DNA of 64,000 nt from Armigeres subalbatus (lineage: Eukaryota > Arthropoda > Insecta > Diptera > Culicidae), in assembly GCF_024139115.2 (NCBI RefSeq), contig NC_085140.1, positions 426,025,781-426,089,780 of the forward strand, in the 5' to 3' direction. Both the position numbers and the translations under genes were made by a program. The notes below the pieces were generated by a model. It saw only the letters and a program-made list of their open reading frames with translations, was not told the DNA's origin and did not search any database. Shown in pieces: positions 44,054 to 58,933 of the stretch (positions within the stretch are counted from its first letter, which is position 1; every line of letters starts with the position of its first letter).

Positions 44054-45981
44054 ATGGCATCGTCGATAGTCAAGATAGAATGTGAAGATTTCAGAATCTC
44101 TCATTCAATATGTCGACTTTGTATGGGCAATGAACTGCTCGATGATATATTCAAGGAAAACGATCTGCACCAATGGATATCGGACTTTCTATCAATAACG
44201 GTTAGCTTTCTAGAACGATGTTATTTGTTCAGGCCATTTAATAAAACGCTTACCCCAGGTATCTCCAGAGGACCAAAGAAGCCAATCCATATGCGCTATC
44301 TGCCGTAAACGGATAACCGAGTTTCATCAGTTTCGGGTACGCTGTCGGGATGTACAAAATGTTTTAGAATCCATGGCTCAGAATGCAAATGTTGAATCAG
44401 TACAATTTCGACGTCAGCGGATTTGGGAAGAGAATTTGTGCAAATACTGCGGAAAATCATTTTCGAAACGGTAATGTAATAATTGAAAATTATAAGTCAT
44501 TCATTTGTTCAAGTTCTTTAATTAAAAATCATCCTCGATCTTCCATTTTTTTAAAATTTCAGGCAACATTTGGACAAACACATGTTAATCCACGAGGAAA
44601 TGGATAGAAATGAGCTAATTATCGAACAAACCAATGAGCAATGTGATATAAATGAAGATGTCGTGAATCATAAGGATCGGGCATCGAATAACTTATATTT
44701 GCCGCATAATGTGGAAGCTGATCACGATGAAGCGCCCGATAGTGAAGATTCTATTGTCTTAGAGGATATGATCGACATATCAGAAGTTAAAGTCGAAAAC
44801 CGTGCGGATGATGATACGCAAGCATTCCAAGAATCGAGTGCTCCATTGAGTAAAGCATCTTTCGGCTGGAGTAATGTTGATGGCAGTAAAGACCAAACTT
44901 CGAAAGATAGTGGTGAAGAAGTCCAAGACAAAGAATCATTCCAATGCAACATATGTAATAAAATGTTGACATCTGGACGTACACTGTGGGGTCACATCAG
45001 GGCAGTACATGGCCCAAAAAACCATGTTTGTCGTATTTGCAAAATTGGATTTCCTTTTCAGTAAGTTTTGATTCTTGTTTCGTACCAATCTATTTACCAC
45101 ATGTTCTATCGTAGAAAGGAATTGAAGAAGCACTATGCCACCATTAAGCATAGGAACAAAATACAAGAAATTCGCGATAATGGAGAATCGTATGATGAAG
45201 ATGATGGGGATGATGCAGTGCAAAATCAAGAAGAGATTGATACCGCTTTTGATGACAGTGTCAGGCTGAAGAAGTTAGTTCCAACTGATGAGAACTATCA
45301 ACAATACTCGTGTTCGAAATGCAGTCGAACGTTCATTTATGAGAGCCACTTAGAGAAACATTTTAAATCTCACGAAGAGGACGATGTATACACGGCTGAA
45401 GGTTCTGATAACAGCGGGAATGGTTCGGCTGAAGGGAAACACACAAAAAATAGCGATCGACAGTTGAAATGTAAAATATGTAATAGGTTGTATCCAAATT
45501 TAAGGAAACTGAAGCAGCACAGGAGATGTCATGACACTAAAACCCATAGATGTCCTATGTGTGAAAAATTGTTTTTGACACGGTGAGCGTTTCCAATTAT
45601 CAGTTTCAAAACATTATAACAATCTTATTGTTTTTTTTTCAGGTCCATATTAAGGAAACATGTTGTGACGCATAAGCAGGTTCGTGAACGTAAACAAGAA
45701 AGCCCGGTTGCGGTAGAGGACAATTCTGCTGAGCCATTTAAGTGCGACATATGCCACAAGACGTTCAAGCGAATGAGCACTATGCAGGGCCACAAGAAAA
45801 TAGCACACGGACCAGACGTTCATGAATGTAAAACTTGTGGGGAGGAATTTCGCACAAGGTAAATAATCACTAATAATCTAACGCATTTTATTTTAAATTA
45901 GCCAATTCTCTTTTCAATTCTAGTGCCGGCTTGGAATTCCATAAGTTAAATCATTCAATAATCAAAAAAATGCCTTCATAA
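44054..45981 (+). CDS. ZNF-D: ZAD domain protein with eight C2H2 zinc fingers
   Basis: Six exons: 44054-44200, 44259-44470, 44563-45060, 45115-45582, 45643-45858, 45924-45981 (1,599 nt, 532 aa). The ATG sits in a good context (GCCATGG). ZAD cysteines are C20, C23, C61 and C64. Eight fingers follow, starting with CKYCGKSFSKR/QHLDKHMLIH, which corresponds to the degenerate first finger of ZNF-B and shows the ancestral form. Fingers 1, 3, 6 and 8 are split by phase-2 introns. Acidic linkers (exon 3, exon 4) carry SUMO-type VKIE and VKVE. AATAAA at 46009-46014 is 28 nt after the stop. Predicted nuclear DNA-binding regulator; target unknown. It lies 15.4 kb from ZNF-C across satellite arrays and the BEL/Pao insertion, on the same strand. 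Confidence 0.9.
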
Positions 45982-46199
45982 CAGATGCAACAAACACACA
46001 TGATTTTGAATAAAAGCTGACAGAGTCACTCTAACTAATTAATATTTCTACAAACAAATTTTATAGAGAATTTCATGAATTTCTTCGATGTTAATCAACG
46101 CACTCCTTCACAACTGAAAAACCCATGGCAGCTTAATGCTTTGTTCCGCAAACACGTAATTTTTTTTAAAGTTAATTTTTGTAGCCGCTAATATGCAAA

Positions 46200-46270
46200 G
46201 GCCAACGGAGGTCGTTCGTAGTTTAGTGGGTTCGAATCCCATCGAAGGGAAAGTGGTTACCTTTAATACA
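46200..46270 (+). mobile_element. tRNA-derived SINE fragment with deleted anticodon arm
   Basis: TCGTTCGTAGTTTAGTGG resembles a tRNA D-arm/box A and is joined directly to GGGTTCGAATCCCATCG, a box B with T-arm. The anticodon arm is missing, so this is not a working tRNA gene. A short tail (AAAGTGGTTACCTTT) follows. Ends are uncertain. Confidence 0.5.
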
Positions 46271-48080
46271 TTTTTCAAATCAAAATCTTCCACATAATGT
46301 ACGCATATTCACATCTGAGTTTGCAGATCATTGTAAATTAATTTTTGTGAATTTTGATACAGTGATCAGTGTTCTTCACTTTCCTACACATAATCGTATA
46401 TGATACAAGAGAATCCTCCACGGAGACAATCTCCCTTTTCCAGATAACGATCATCCACACGATAAACATCGATCAGCCACACATTTCGGTGGCAGCGATC
46501 TAATCCGATCTCCCCAGTTAGTTGTCGGTTAACTGCCAAGCAGGCACTACGTGCGCAAGTGATCATTTTAAAAGATTGTTATCGATGTGTTATTTGCCGG
46601 ACCGATTGATTATAGTTACCGTATGCGGGAATAAAAGAAACTACTTGTGGGCAGTGAAGTGGTGATTTATTGATGGCCTAGGAATAGACAGCCGCTCTGC
46701 TGTAAAATAAGAGTGATGGTGCTAATTTTTATCCACCCAATAGTCCTAGTTGCCAAGATGATGCTCCTGTTTTAAGAAGCGAGTAGAATGGAGAAGTGAT
46801 TGTTTTGCTAAGAGATCGGTAAGAGTGGAGTTTCGGAAGCAAATCCGATTTGACTGCGATCTAATTGGCGAAGAAAACTGATCCATACTATACCCCCAAC
46901 AGGTCTTTCGGCTTGTGGCCTTGTGGGAGCGGCATCCCAAAACGACAGTGGATCGACGTGGTTGAAATGGATCACTAGCAATCATTTTGGTTATGTCCGG
47001 ATAGACATTTAAGCGTAAGTACTAAAATATTTTTTTTGCATGTGAAATTTATGTTTTTACTTCGTAAGGGTCTGGGGTTACGGTGATTCCGAATAGTTTT
47101 TTTTGTTAATGGGTTAATGGTTAACAGTAATGGTCACAGAAATTTAACACGGCAAGGTATAGCCCATGGAATAAAAATATTTCGTTACATGTTAAGACGT
47201 TACATGTTATGACTTACTTTCTCATCTCTCGACTCTCATAATATTCATTCGAGGTAACTGTTCTATTCCTGATCTTTATAAATCTGAAAGGACGATAACA
47301 CCGCCCTACAGGGGGAGACATAATTGTTTTTTAATTTAATTTTTGTATCGGCCTTATTTGGTTGATTAATTTATCCACCAGTGTCAACCTAAGTAACACC
47401 AAGCATTACATTATTGCACATATATCAATCAGAAACCGGCATTCTAAATGCTAATTGCATTAGATCAGTTTTAACGATGTGAAGTTGCATTTATTGATCA
47501 ACTGTCAGACAACGATTCTCTAAATCAGCATTACGAATGCAGCGATGCATTACTGATGCTTTATTTCAACATGTGAAAGTAATGAGCCATTAATTCGGTC
47601 TTATAAATGCCCTTTTCCACTTTAAGTCCACTTTAAGGGTCGTATTTTTTACAGGCATATATAGCTTCATGATTACTTGGGAAATTACCACAATACTGAA
47701 TTATTCTGCGAGAGTATGTGACTATTTTCGCTTTTTTACAGAATAAAATGATGCGAAACGCTCAAACCAGTTAATAATGCTAAATGTATCATGAAGAAAA
47801 TTAAAAATGAAACAAAATAATACAATTTTGCACTTGACTCTTAGCTTAACCTTCCTACAGTGCTAAAAAAAACTCACGCTTACGGTGTTCAAGTCATATT
47901 GACCCGGATTTGATTTAGCAATATCTCAGGCATCCCACATGTTTATACAGAGTGTTTGTTTCCTGATCGTGCATATTTTGGGGGCAGTTAGGGCACCCCA
48001 AGACATGAAAAAGTGCCCATGGAACATTGGGTACGCAAATCACTGCTAAGTGAATTATTCATAATTTTATGTTTTAATCA
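46271..48080. other. Intergenic DNA, a possible non-coding exon and one small TIR element
   Basis: 46600-47012 is less AT-rich and ends in a good donor (AGCGTAAGTACT near 47012), so it could be an untranslated first exon of a gene beyond the window; no acceptor or coding exon is seen to support it. 47388-47681 has CCTAAGTAAC / GATTACTTGGG ends like those of 5889-6909. The rest has nothing recognisable. Confidence 0.4.
47388..47681. mobile_element. Small TIR element related to 5889-6909
   Basis: CCTAAGTAAC at the left and TTACTTGGG at the right are inverted over about ten bases with mismatches. Interior rich in GCATTA-type motifs, as is the DNA near 56520-56700. Non-coding. Confidence 0.45.
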
Positions 48081-48081
48081 T

Positions 48082-48215
48082 TGGCGTAAATACGGAGAGG
48101 GGGGGGGGCTAGCGGGGGCTTAACCCTCCCTAGAAAAAAAAATAGACACTTTGAAATATGAAAATACAATAACGATATAATATGACAAAAAAAACTATGT
48201 AAAAAAAGAATTAGA
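48082..48215 (+). repeat. Repeat block A+B, partner of 53918-54050 with B inverted
   Basis: Block A (GGCGTAAATACGGAGAGG ... GGGGCTTAACCCTCCCTAG) is in the same orientation in both places. Block B, the next ~65 bp (around GAAATATGAAAATACAATAA), is inverted in the right copy relative to A. The two copies lie about 170 bp and 75 bp outside the TIR block at 48253-53844. Confidence 0.75.
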
Positions 48216-48378
48216 AAAAAATGCCACCAAAAAAAAACTTTTTTTCTTGTTTTGCCTTTCTCGTATACTAAGTATACGGTAAAGGCTATATGATCGCTCC
48301 AAAAACAAACTTTTTATAGAAGGCCCGGAGACCCGGAGTGTTATATACCAATCGACTCAGTTCGACGAATTGAGGTGA

Positions 48379-48423
<45 letters not shown>

Positions 48424-48439
48424 ACAAAACGACGCAAAA

Positions 48440-51790
<3,351 letters not shown>

Positions 51791-53540
51791 GTCAAATTAC
51801 TATTTATTGTGAAAAAGAGTTCAAAAAAGTCTAGCGGTGTTTCTGGACAGCAGCATTTCGCTGCCATTATTTTTGAATATTTGGAAATTCGAGAAAAAGG
51901 TGAAAGATTTCTCTGCAAGTTCTACAATATGTCGAAAAATCAGTAGTGATTTTTTTTTTAAAAGTGAACTAATTTTCAATGATAGTGAAAAGTGGCTGGC
52001 TTGCCGATCTTGAGATTATAGGGGCGCTTTACACAAGAATATATAATATGTGCTCAAGAACTCAACCATTTGCTCCTCAAAATGACATTTTTATGTATTT
52101 ATCAGTTCAAACAAGAAGATGGACCTCGGATATCTCAAACAAATGCTTCCTGATTTTCCACGATGAAACGGCTTAAAAATTCGGTGAGATCTTTCCGATT
52201 ATCCTTATCATCCGTTTGCCATTTAGTTCTCCGTTATTTTTGTCTTTGATATTCGATTTCAACCACATTAAGATCTACGAGTTACGATTTAAGATTTGGA
52301 AATGGTGGGTTTTTTGCCTTGTATTAGCATTTTGCCCATTGTATGCCTAAAACCAAAGATACAACAAACAAACCATAAGACTCAAACTCTTCCCTGAAAA
52401 AGAATTAATGAGCTTTTTATTTACATTTTTTTTGTATCTTTATTAAGGAGACTTTCAGCCCTAGGATGGCTCGTCTCCGTCATATTTACATTATTATTTT
52501 TGTATCATTTCAGTGTAACACAAACATTTCTTTATTTAATTACTCTTCCGGTTTTATTACCTTTCATTTATAAGCTAAATTCCAGCTCGGACAAGTAATT
52601 TATTGCATATTTTCACATTGGATAATTGTTCAATAAAATATGTGTGAATCAATTCATCTCTAGGTTGAATCAGCTTGAATTTTAGTTGTGTTGCTCATAC
52701 AGACTTAATCGCCTGACAGATCTTTAAACAATATTTCTCGTTGAATAAATGCGAATCAATATTTTGTTTTTTCCTACTTTAAGAAAAAAATAATTCCTTC
52801 AGGTTACATGTTTCATTCCCGTTATTGTTAAGGGTATATATTAAAACATCTCTCTATATTAAAAAAAAATCTCAATTGGATACAAATTGGGGGAAGGGAC
52901 ATTTAACATATTTTTATTCTCGTTTCAGAGAGCGAACAATGGCGCTTAAACCTAGGCTGATTAGCCAGGGCAAGTTTAATAGCTTTGCCCCATCCCAAGG
53001 AAATCAACAATGGAGTGACATAAATTTCTTAGCATGATCACTCCCAACGTCCATTCAAACTTATTATATCATTTGCTTATGATGATACTCCTTAACTATA
53101 TACCCTACCAACCATCCAACTACTTGGCATCTATGAGGGCGTCGGTGAGTCGCTGGCCTCTCGTTAAGTAGATGTCATATCATCATTTCCTTCCTTTCCC
53201 TAGTAACGGAGAAGATGGGCGTGGCCGGCAATGGTAGCTTTCATGCTTTATCATTTTGGACCTCCAATTGGATTGCTATTAAATCCCAAGTAGTAATCTA
53301 TAAGCAGTTGGAGTAAGAAATTTAAAGAATATACATGACAGCTATTAGTATGCAATCTACGAAATACTCCGTTACAACGCAACGCAACGCAACGCAAAAG
53401 AGTTAAAAAAAGTCTAGCTCATTTTTTTAGCACTTAGACTTCATCTATTCCCCCCCAAGCAACACAAGTTCAACAAATCTGGTTGCAGTAACCATATAGT
53501 GACTGAATCCGGTCATATATAAGTTAATGTGATTGATGTG
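51791..53540. other. Non-repetitive interior of the TIR block
   Basis: AT-rich, no gene seen. Contains a retroposed tail (52428-52482) and, at 53095-53230, a block resembling 29480-29600 that may be a non-LTR 3' end fragment (GGAGAAGATGGGCGTGGCC). AACGC is repeated four times at about 53376-53396. Confidence 0.5.
52428..52482 (-). mobile_element. Ultra-short retroposed 3' end with 10-bp TSD
   Basis: Inverse of the tail at 12035-12084: a T run, then TCTTTATTAAGGAGACTTTC and GGCTCGTCTCC. TATTTACATT flanks it at 52418-52427 and 52483-52492. Only the terminal ~55 bp of the parent element was inserted. Confidence 0.75.
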
Positions 53541-53917
53541 CAATATGTGTGCTTCTCAGGTCGCTCGCAACAGATTGCATTCGACGCAGAATCTTGTCCC
53601 ATTGTTTCCTATAGAAACTTGGCCGGATCGTACAATTGGGTCAAAAGTTATGGCGAAAATACTAATTTTAAAACTACAAAATAAAATGCCATTTTTTGCT
53701 CTTATGCTCATCCGATTTGTTTGCAACAAATTGCGTTTGGTGAGATTTTTTTTTATACATATAAAAAATATGAAAAATAAGACCAATCCACATATTGGTA
53801 TTATTTGAGATTTTTCCAAACCTTTTGAACGAACGAGAAAGGCACCATCACCGCTAGGTGGATTAATCTGGGTTTTTTAAAATTAAGCATTTATTCAGCA
53901 TTTCGGATGTTTTATTT

Positions 53918-54050
53918 ATTGGCGTAAATACGGAGAGGGGGGGGTGGCTAACGGGGGCTTAACCCTCCCTAGAAAAAAATAGCAATTCTTTTTTTTACAT
54001 AGTTTTTTTTTCATATTATATCATTATTGTATTTTCATATTTAAAATGGA
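53918..54050 (+). repeat. Right copy of repeat block A with block B inverted
   Basis: See 48082-48215. Block A is direct; block B (from about 53984) matches the reverse complement of 48150-48212. This could reflect an ancestral foldback whose two halves were kept differently in each copy. Confidence 0.7.
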
Positions 54051-54064
54051 ATATAATTTTTTAC

Positions 54065-54145
54065 TTTCTTCGAGCGGGATTCGAACTCGCGCTCTTGGCA
54101 CCCGACGCTGTAGTTGTCATTGCCCTTACCAGCTTGCCTATAATA
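54065..54145 (-). mobile_element. tRNA-like sequence, probably a SINE head
   Basis: On the minus strand a box-A-like AGGCAAGCTGGTAAGGGC is followed about 40 bp later by box B GAGTTCGAATCCCGC. It lacks a closing acceptor stem, so a true tRNA is unlikely. Body and tail are not identified. Confidence 0.45.
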
Positions 54146-54280
54146 GAGAGATGGTAGTGGGAATAATTTTGCCTAACATAAACACTAGGCCCCTTCAGGA
54201 ACATTGAAACTTAATCTAACTCATCTCAGAATGCAACCGTCACAAACATCATACCCAGTTGCAATGAAACAGCTACAGTA

Positions 54281-56221
54281 TTTATCATCAGACTAAGGCC
54301 GGAGTGGCCTGTGCTGCACATAAAAGACATCTCCATTCAGCTCGGTCCATGGCTGCACTTCGCCAACCACGCAGTCTGCGGAGGGTCCGCAAGTCGTCCT
54401 CCACCTGATCGATCCACCTTGCCCGCTGTGCACCTCGCCTTCTTGTTCCCGTCGGATCGTTGTCGAGAACCATTTTCACCGGATTACTGTCCAACATTCT
54501 GGCTACGTGCCCGGCCCACCTCAGTCTTCCGATTTTCGCAGTGTGAACGATGGATGGTTCTCCCAACAGCTGATGCAACTCGTGGTTCATTCGCCTCCTC
54601 CACGTACCGTCCGCCATCTGCACCCCACCATAGATGGTACGCAACACTTTCCTTTCGAAAACTCCCAGTGCGCGTTGGTCCTCCACGAGCATCGTCCAGG
54701 TCTCGTGTCCGTAGAGAACTACCGGTCTTATAAGCGTTTTGTAGATAGTCAGTTTGGTACGGCGGCGAACTCTATTCGATCGGAGCGTCTTGCGGAATCC
54801 AAAGTACGTACGATTTCGAATTTCTCTGCTGGTATCGTTATCGGCGGTCACCAGTGAGCCCAAGTACACGAATTCTTCAACCACCTCGATTTCGTCACCA
54901 CCGATATAAAGTCGTGGTGGGTGGCTCACATTGACCTCTCTTGAGCCTCTTCCTATCATGTACTTCGTCTTCGACGTGTTGATGATTAGTCCAATCCGTT
55001 TAGCTTCGCTTTTCAGTCTGATGTAGGCTTCCTCCATCCTCTCAAAGTTACGTACCATGATATCAATGTCGTCGGCGAATCCAAATAACTGGACGGACTT
55101 CGTGAAAATCGTACCACTCGTGTCAATCCCTGCCCTTCGTATTACTCCCTCCAAAGCGATGTTGAATAGCAGACACGAAAGACCATCACCTTGCCGTAAT
55201 CCTCTACGGGTTTCGAAGGGACTCGAGAATGCCCCTGAAACTCGAACTACGCACATCACCCGATCCATCGTCGCCTTGATCAACCGTATCAGTTTATCCG
55301 GAAATCCGTTTTCGTGCATTAGCTGCCATAGCTGGTCCCGATCGATTGTATCATATGCGGCTTTGAAGCCGATAAATAGATGATGTGTGGGCACGTTGTA
55401 TTCGCGGCATTTCTGCAATACCTGACGTATGGCGAACACCTGATCTGTGGTAGAGCGTTCACCCATAAATCCCGCCTGGTACTGCCCCACGAACTCTCTT
55501 GCAATTGGTGTTAGTCGGCGGTATAAAATTTGGGAGAGTACCTTGTAGGCGGCGTTCAGCAATGTGATTGCGCGGTAGTTGCTACAATCCAGCTTATCGC
55601 CCTTTTTGTAGATGGGACACACGACACCTTCCATCCACTCCTGCGGCAGAACCTCATCCTCCCAAACCTTGGTAATCACCCAGTGCAGCGCTCTAGCCAG
55701 TGCTTCACCACCGTGTTTAAACAGCTCTCCTGGTAGTTGGTCAACCCCAGGGGCTTTGTTGTTTTTCAGCCGGCCGATCTCCTCCTGGATTTCCTGGAGA
55801 TTCGGAGCCGGAAGTCGCATGTCCTGCGCGCGTGCTCCTAGGTTCATTACCATACCGCCACCGTCGTCTGCCATATCGCCATTCAGGTGCTCTTCGTAGT
55901 GCTGCCGCCACCTTTGGATCACCTCACGCTCGTTCGTAAGAAAGTTCCCGTTTTTGTCCTTACACATATCGGGCTGTGGCACGTGGCCCTTACGTGAACG
56001 GTTCAACTTCTCATAGAACTTTCGTGCGTTATTAGCGCGGTACAGTTCCTCCGTCTCTTCACGGTCTCGATCTTCCTGCTGGCGCTTTTTCCTCCGGAAA
56101 ATCGAGTTTTGTCTGTTCCGCGCCCGTTTGTATCGTGCCTCGTTCGCCCTCGTGCGGTGTTGCAGCAATCTCGCCCATGCTGCATTCTTCTCCTCAACTA
56201 ACTGCTCACATTCGCCGTCAT
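54281..56221 (-). mobile_element. 5'-truncated RTE-like retrotransposon with 12-bp TSD
   Basis: Same family as 14469-17706, truncated just inside the endonuclease/RT junction at 56221. ACAGCTACAGTA flanks it exactly at 54269-54280 and 56222-56233. The truncation point ending directly at the duplication shows this is an incomplete reverse-transcription product rather than a later deletion. Confidence 0.92.
54288..56168 (-). pseudogene. RTE-like reverse transcriptase, open over 626 codons, endonuclease missing
   Basis: The reverse-transcriptase domain is uninterrupted: LLNAAYKVLSQI, FKAAYDTIDRDQ, GLRQGDGLSCLLFN, the active site FADDIDIM, then the C-terminal YGHETWTM, FERKVLRTIYGG, WAGHVARM and RGAQRARWIDQVE blocks. 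The conserved FIDFKAAYD block reads FIGFKAAYD here, so the first catalytic aspartate of palm motif A is replaced. The endonuclease is absent and the methionine at 56168 is internal to the ancestral protein. It is a better-preserved reference for this family than the 14.5-kb copy, but it is a dead copy. Confidence 0.88.
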
Positions 56222-56233
56222 ACAGCTACAGTA

Positions 56234-57000
56234 ATGCTGCTTTAATGCATCCATCGAAAATAGTGCAATGGAGTAATAAAATGTAGCTAAACTATGTAAT
56301 TAGTGATAGGGTTAGGTTAACGACAAGTACCAAGTACAAGTACAAGGTACAAGTACAAGTCAATGGTCGAAATGGAAAAAACATTCTGCACGTACCGATT
56401 TCTATTCTCAAATGTAAGTTGTTTGGACTAATAGTCCCCGCTATATGGTTCCATATTGGAAAACGTTTGACGTATGAACACTACAGGCCTTAAAGTGGCA
56501 CTAAAGTAGCTGTTCCATTGCACTTAACGAAAAACAACCTTGTGCATTCAAAATGCTATTATAAGACAATGCCTCTCATGATTGCTTTGAGAATGCTTAT
56601 TTAGAACAGCCAGGTTTTCGAAATGCTTATTTACAGCATAAAGCATATGCAATGCTAGTATAATGCTACTATAGTGCTTACTTTAATGCTTATTGGTTAC
56701 CTGGGTTGTTTCTGAATTCTGAGAAAGGTTCATGTGTGGCAGTGAAATTGCATTTGGTATTAATTATGAAAAGGCAATATCTTATTGATTTGAAAGCATA
56801 AAAATAAGCTTGAAATGAACAACAACGGAGAGCCACCAATATATCAATCAAAGCAATCATGGTATTTCGCCAGCAATCAAAGATATGTGGTCAATAATCA
56901 CGGACTGGAGTAACAGTTTATCAGCAGACTTCCGCTTGCCTAGCAGCATGATAATCTCCAAACTCTCATCAGCGTTCAGGAAGGATTCTCATTGACGATT
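56234..57000. other. Gene-free spacer
   Basis: Contains a TACAAGTACAAG short run (56325-56360) and ATGCT/TTATTGGTTACCTGGG motifs (56560-56710) resembling the TIR elements at 5889 and 47388. No gene is seen. Confidence 0.5.
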
Positions 57001-57559
57001 TCTTTCAGAACACTTCGACGATTTGCTTCGAAATCCCTTGAATATTTAATTTGGAGTCTCTCGACGTTTTGCCTTGGAAATCCTCAATGAATGGCTTCGG
57101 AATTCTTCGTCGATCGGAATCCCTCTGACGTTTTGCTTCGAAATCCCTCGACGAATTGCTTCGAAATCCTTCGATGATTTGCTTCAACATCCCTGGAGGA
57201 TTCTTTTTTTTTTTTGTGTCTTTATTAACGAGACTTTCAGCCCGAGGCTGGCTCGTCTCCGATTCTTTACGGAATCATTCGACAATTTGCTTTAGAATAC
57301 ATCGATGGTTTGCCTTGGAATTCCTCGAAGATTTAGTTCGGACTTTCTCGACGATTTACTTCGGAATCCCTCGAAGAATTGGTTCAAAATCCTTCGACGA
57401 TTTGCTTTGGAATCCCTCAACAATTTGCTTCAACATCCCTGGAGGATTCCCTTCGGAATCACTGGGCGATTATTCACGGAGTCATTTGACGATTCGCTTC
57501 AGAATACATCGACGGTTTGCTTTGGAATTCCTCGAAAATTTAGGTCGGACTCCCTCAAC
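57000..57559 (+). repeat. ~27-bp minisatellite, continued at 63901-64000
   Basis: About twenty degenerate units of the form TTCGGAATCCCTCGACGATTTGC. It is interrupted by a retroposed tail at about 57203-57262 and, at 57560, by the 6.3-kb TIR element; unit phase continues at 63909 to the window's end. Open frames of up to 160 codons are products of the 27-bp (9-codon) period. Confidence 0.85.
57203..57262 (-). mobile_element. Ultra-short retroposed 3' end in the minisatellite
   Basis: T run followed by GTCTTTATTAACGAGACTTTC and GGCTGGCTCGTCTCCG, the same tail as at 12035 and 52428. Short flanking match GATTCTT on both sides (about 57199 and 57260). Confidence 0.65.
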
Positions 57560-57599
57560 CATGGGCGTAGCCAGAGGGGGCAGGGGGGAGGCGCCGCCC

Positions 57600-58482
57600 C
57601 CCCTAAATGGTGGAAAGATTGAACGGGTACTGAAATGAATTCGCTTAAACATGTGCACTTTACGATCCAATCATATTCAGAAATAGGTTTTTGAAATTCA
57701 AAAGATTCCCAAAAAACTTATAAGGGTATCCAGGATCCATACTATATGAAATTTCAAAACAACTCGAAACATTTCGGGCTCAAGAATTCTCCTAGAAATC
57801 CTTCTAGAAGCTCCCTGGGAACTTCTAAATTCCGGAAAATTATCCACAAATTCCTCTGAAAATCGTTTGAAAATCCTTCTCCTGTAATTGTAATTTCTTC
57901 TTATCTAGAAACCCCCAACTAATTTTGTTTTAGGAAATTCAAGTGGAAGTTTCTTGAAGATTTCTTTTCTTCCCTTCAAGTTTTACTTCTAGACATTTCT
58001 TCGGCTATTCTTCCAGGAAAATCTGCGACATTTCCTTCAGGAATGCATTCTAGAGTTCCTCCAAGAATACATACGGAATTTCCTCCCAAAATTCCACTAG
58101 AAGTTTCTTCAGTAATTTATGACGGAAATCCTCCAATTTCGCTCCATAATTTCATCTGCTAATCTATAAAAAACTGCTTCGGGTAATCCTCCAGGAACTC
58201 TTCCTTAAATTCCTCCGGGATAAAGGTAGTGTCACACCTCGGGAATTTGATCCGCGGATTTTTTCCCTATGTGTTTTTGCATACTCGATGTTTTCGGGAT
58301 TTGGGCACGGAAAATCAAAATCCCGGCCCCATTTAAAATGCACGGGGACCAAAATCCGGCGGAAAATTTTCCCGAGGTGTAAGGTAGCCTTAACTTCCAG
58401 GACTTTTTCCGGGAATACCTCTATAAATTCAATAGCGAAATCCTCTAGAATTACATTTTGGAATTCTTTCCGCAATCATTTC
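57600..58482 (+). repeat. Left arm of the TIR element: AATTCCTC-type repeats
   Basis: Diverged repeats around AATTCCTCCAGGAA / CTTCTAGAAATCC. 58220-58385 contains a small foldback-like piece (CCTCGGGAATTT ... AAAATTTTCCCGAGG). No gene. Confidence 0.6.
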
Positions 58483-58645
58483 AGAATTGTAATAACCCGA
58501 GATTCTATCGTAATAATAAAACGACTGTTCCAGTTCATGGTTATAAATCAACTCTTTATTCAAATGCCAGTACATCATTAGACCCTATTCCACACAATGT
58601 ACCTATGTAGTCTACGATGAGAACCCTTCCAGAGGGTTCGGCTAT

Positions 58646-58933
58646 TGTCTGTTTCCTTGGTAACAAAACGCGCCGACCATTTTTTAGGCACTATCAAAAT
58701 CGTCGCCAACATCTTTATTCTAAAATTATATTAGTTTTATTAGAAAATAATGTCAATCTGCATTAAAAACAGGGCTCAATTTTGGGAAATAATGTGATTA
58801 TTGAGTATATAAAATTTTGTTCACAGTTGATTTGACAGATCTTATGGCCATTTCTGCTGGCGACGATTTTGGCGTCAATTTGTTTTGCGACGATTTCAAA
58901 TCGTCGCGGCCGATAAGGTGGGAAATTGATAAT
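58646..58933. mobile_element. Insertion in the left LTR, ~288 bp
   Basis: The right LTR reads straight through GGCTATATTACCGAG, whereas here about 288 bp separate GGCTAT and ATATTACCGAG, giving an empty-site comparison. TA or TAT is probably duplicated. The inside has GCGACGATTT / AAATCGTCGC palindromes. No clear terminal inverted repeats. Confidence 0.6.

Noticed and set aside
57156..57638. 160-codon frame in the minisatellite
   Set aside because: Caused by the 27-bp (9-codon) period and running into the TIR element end.
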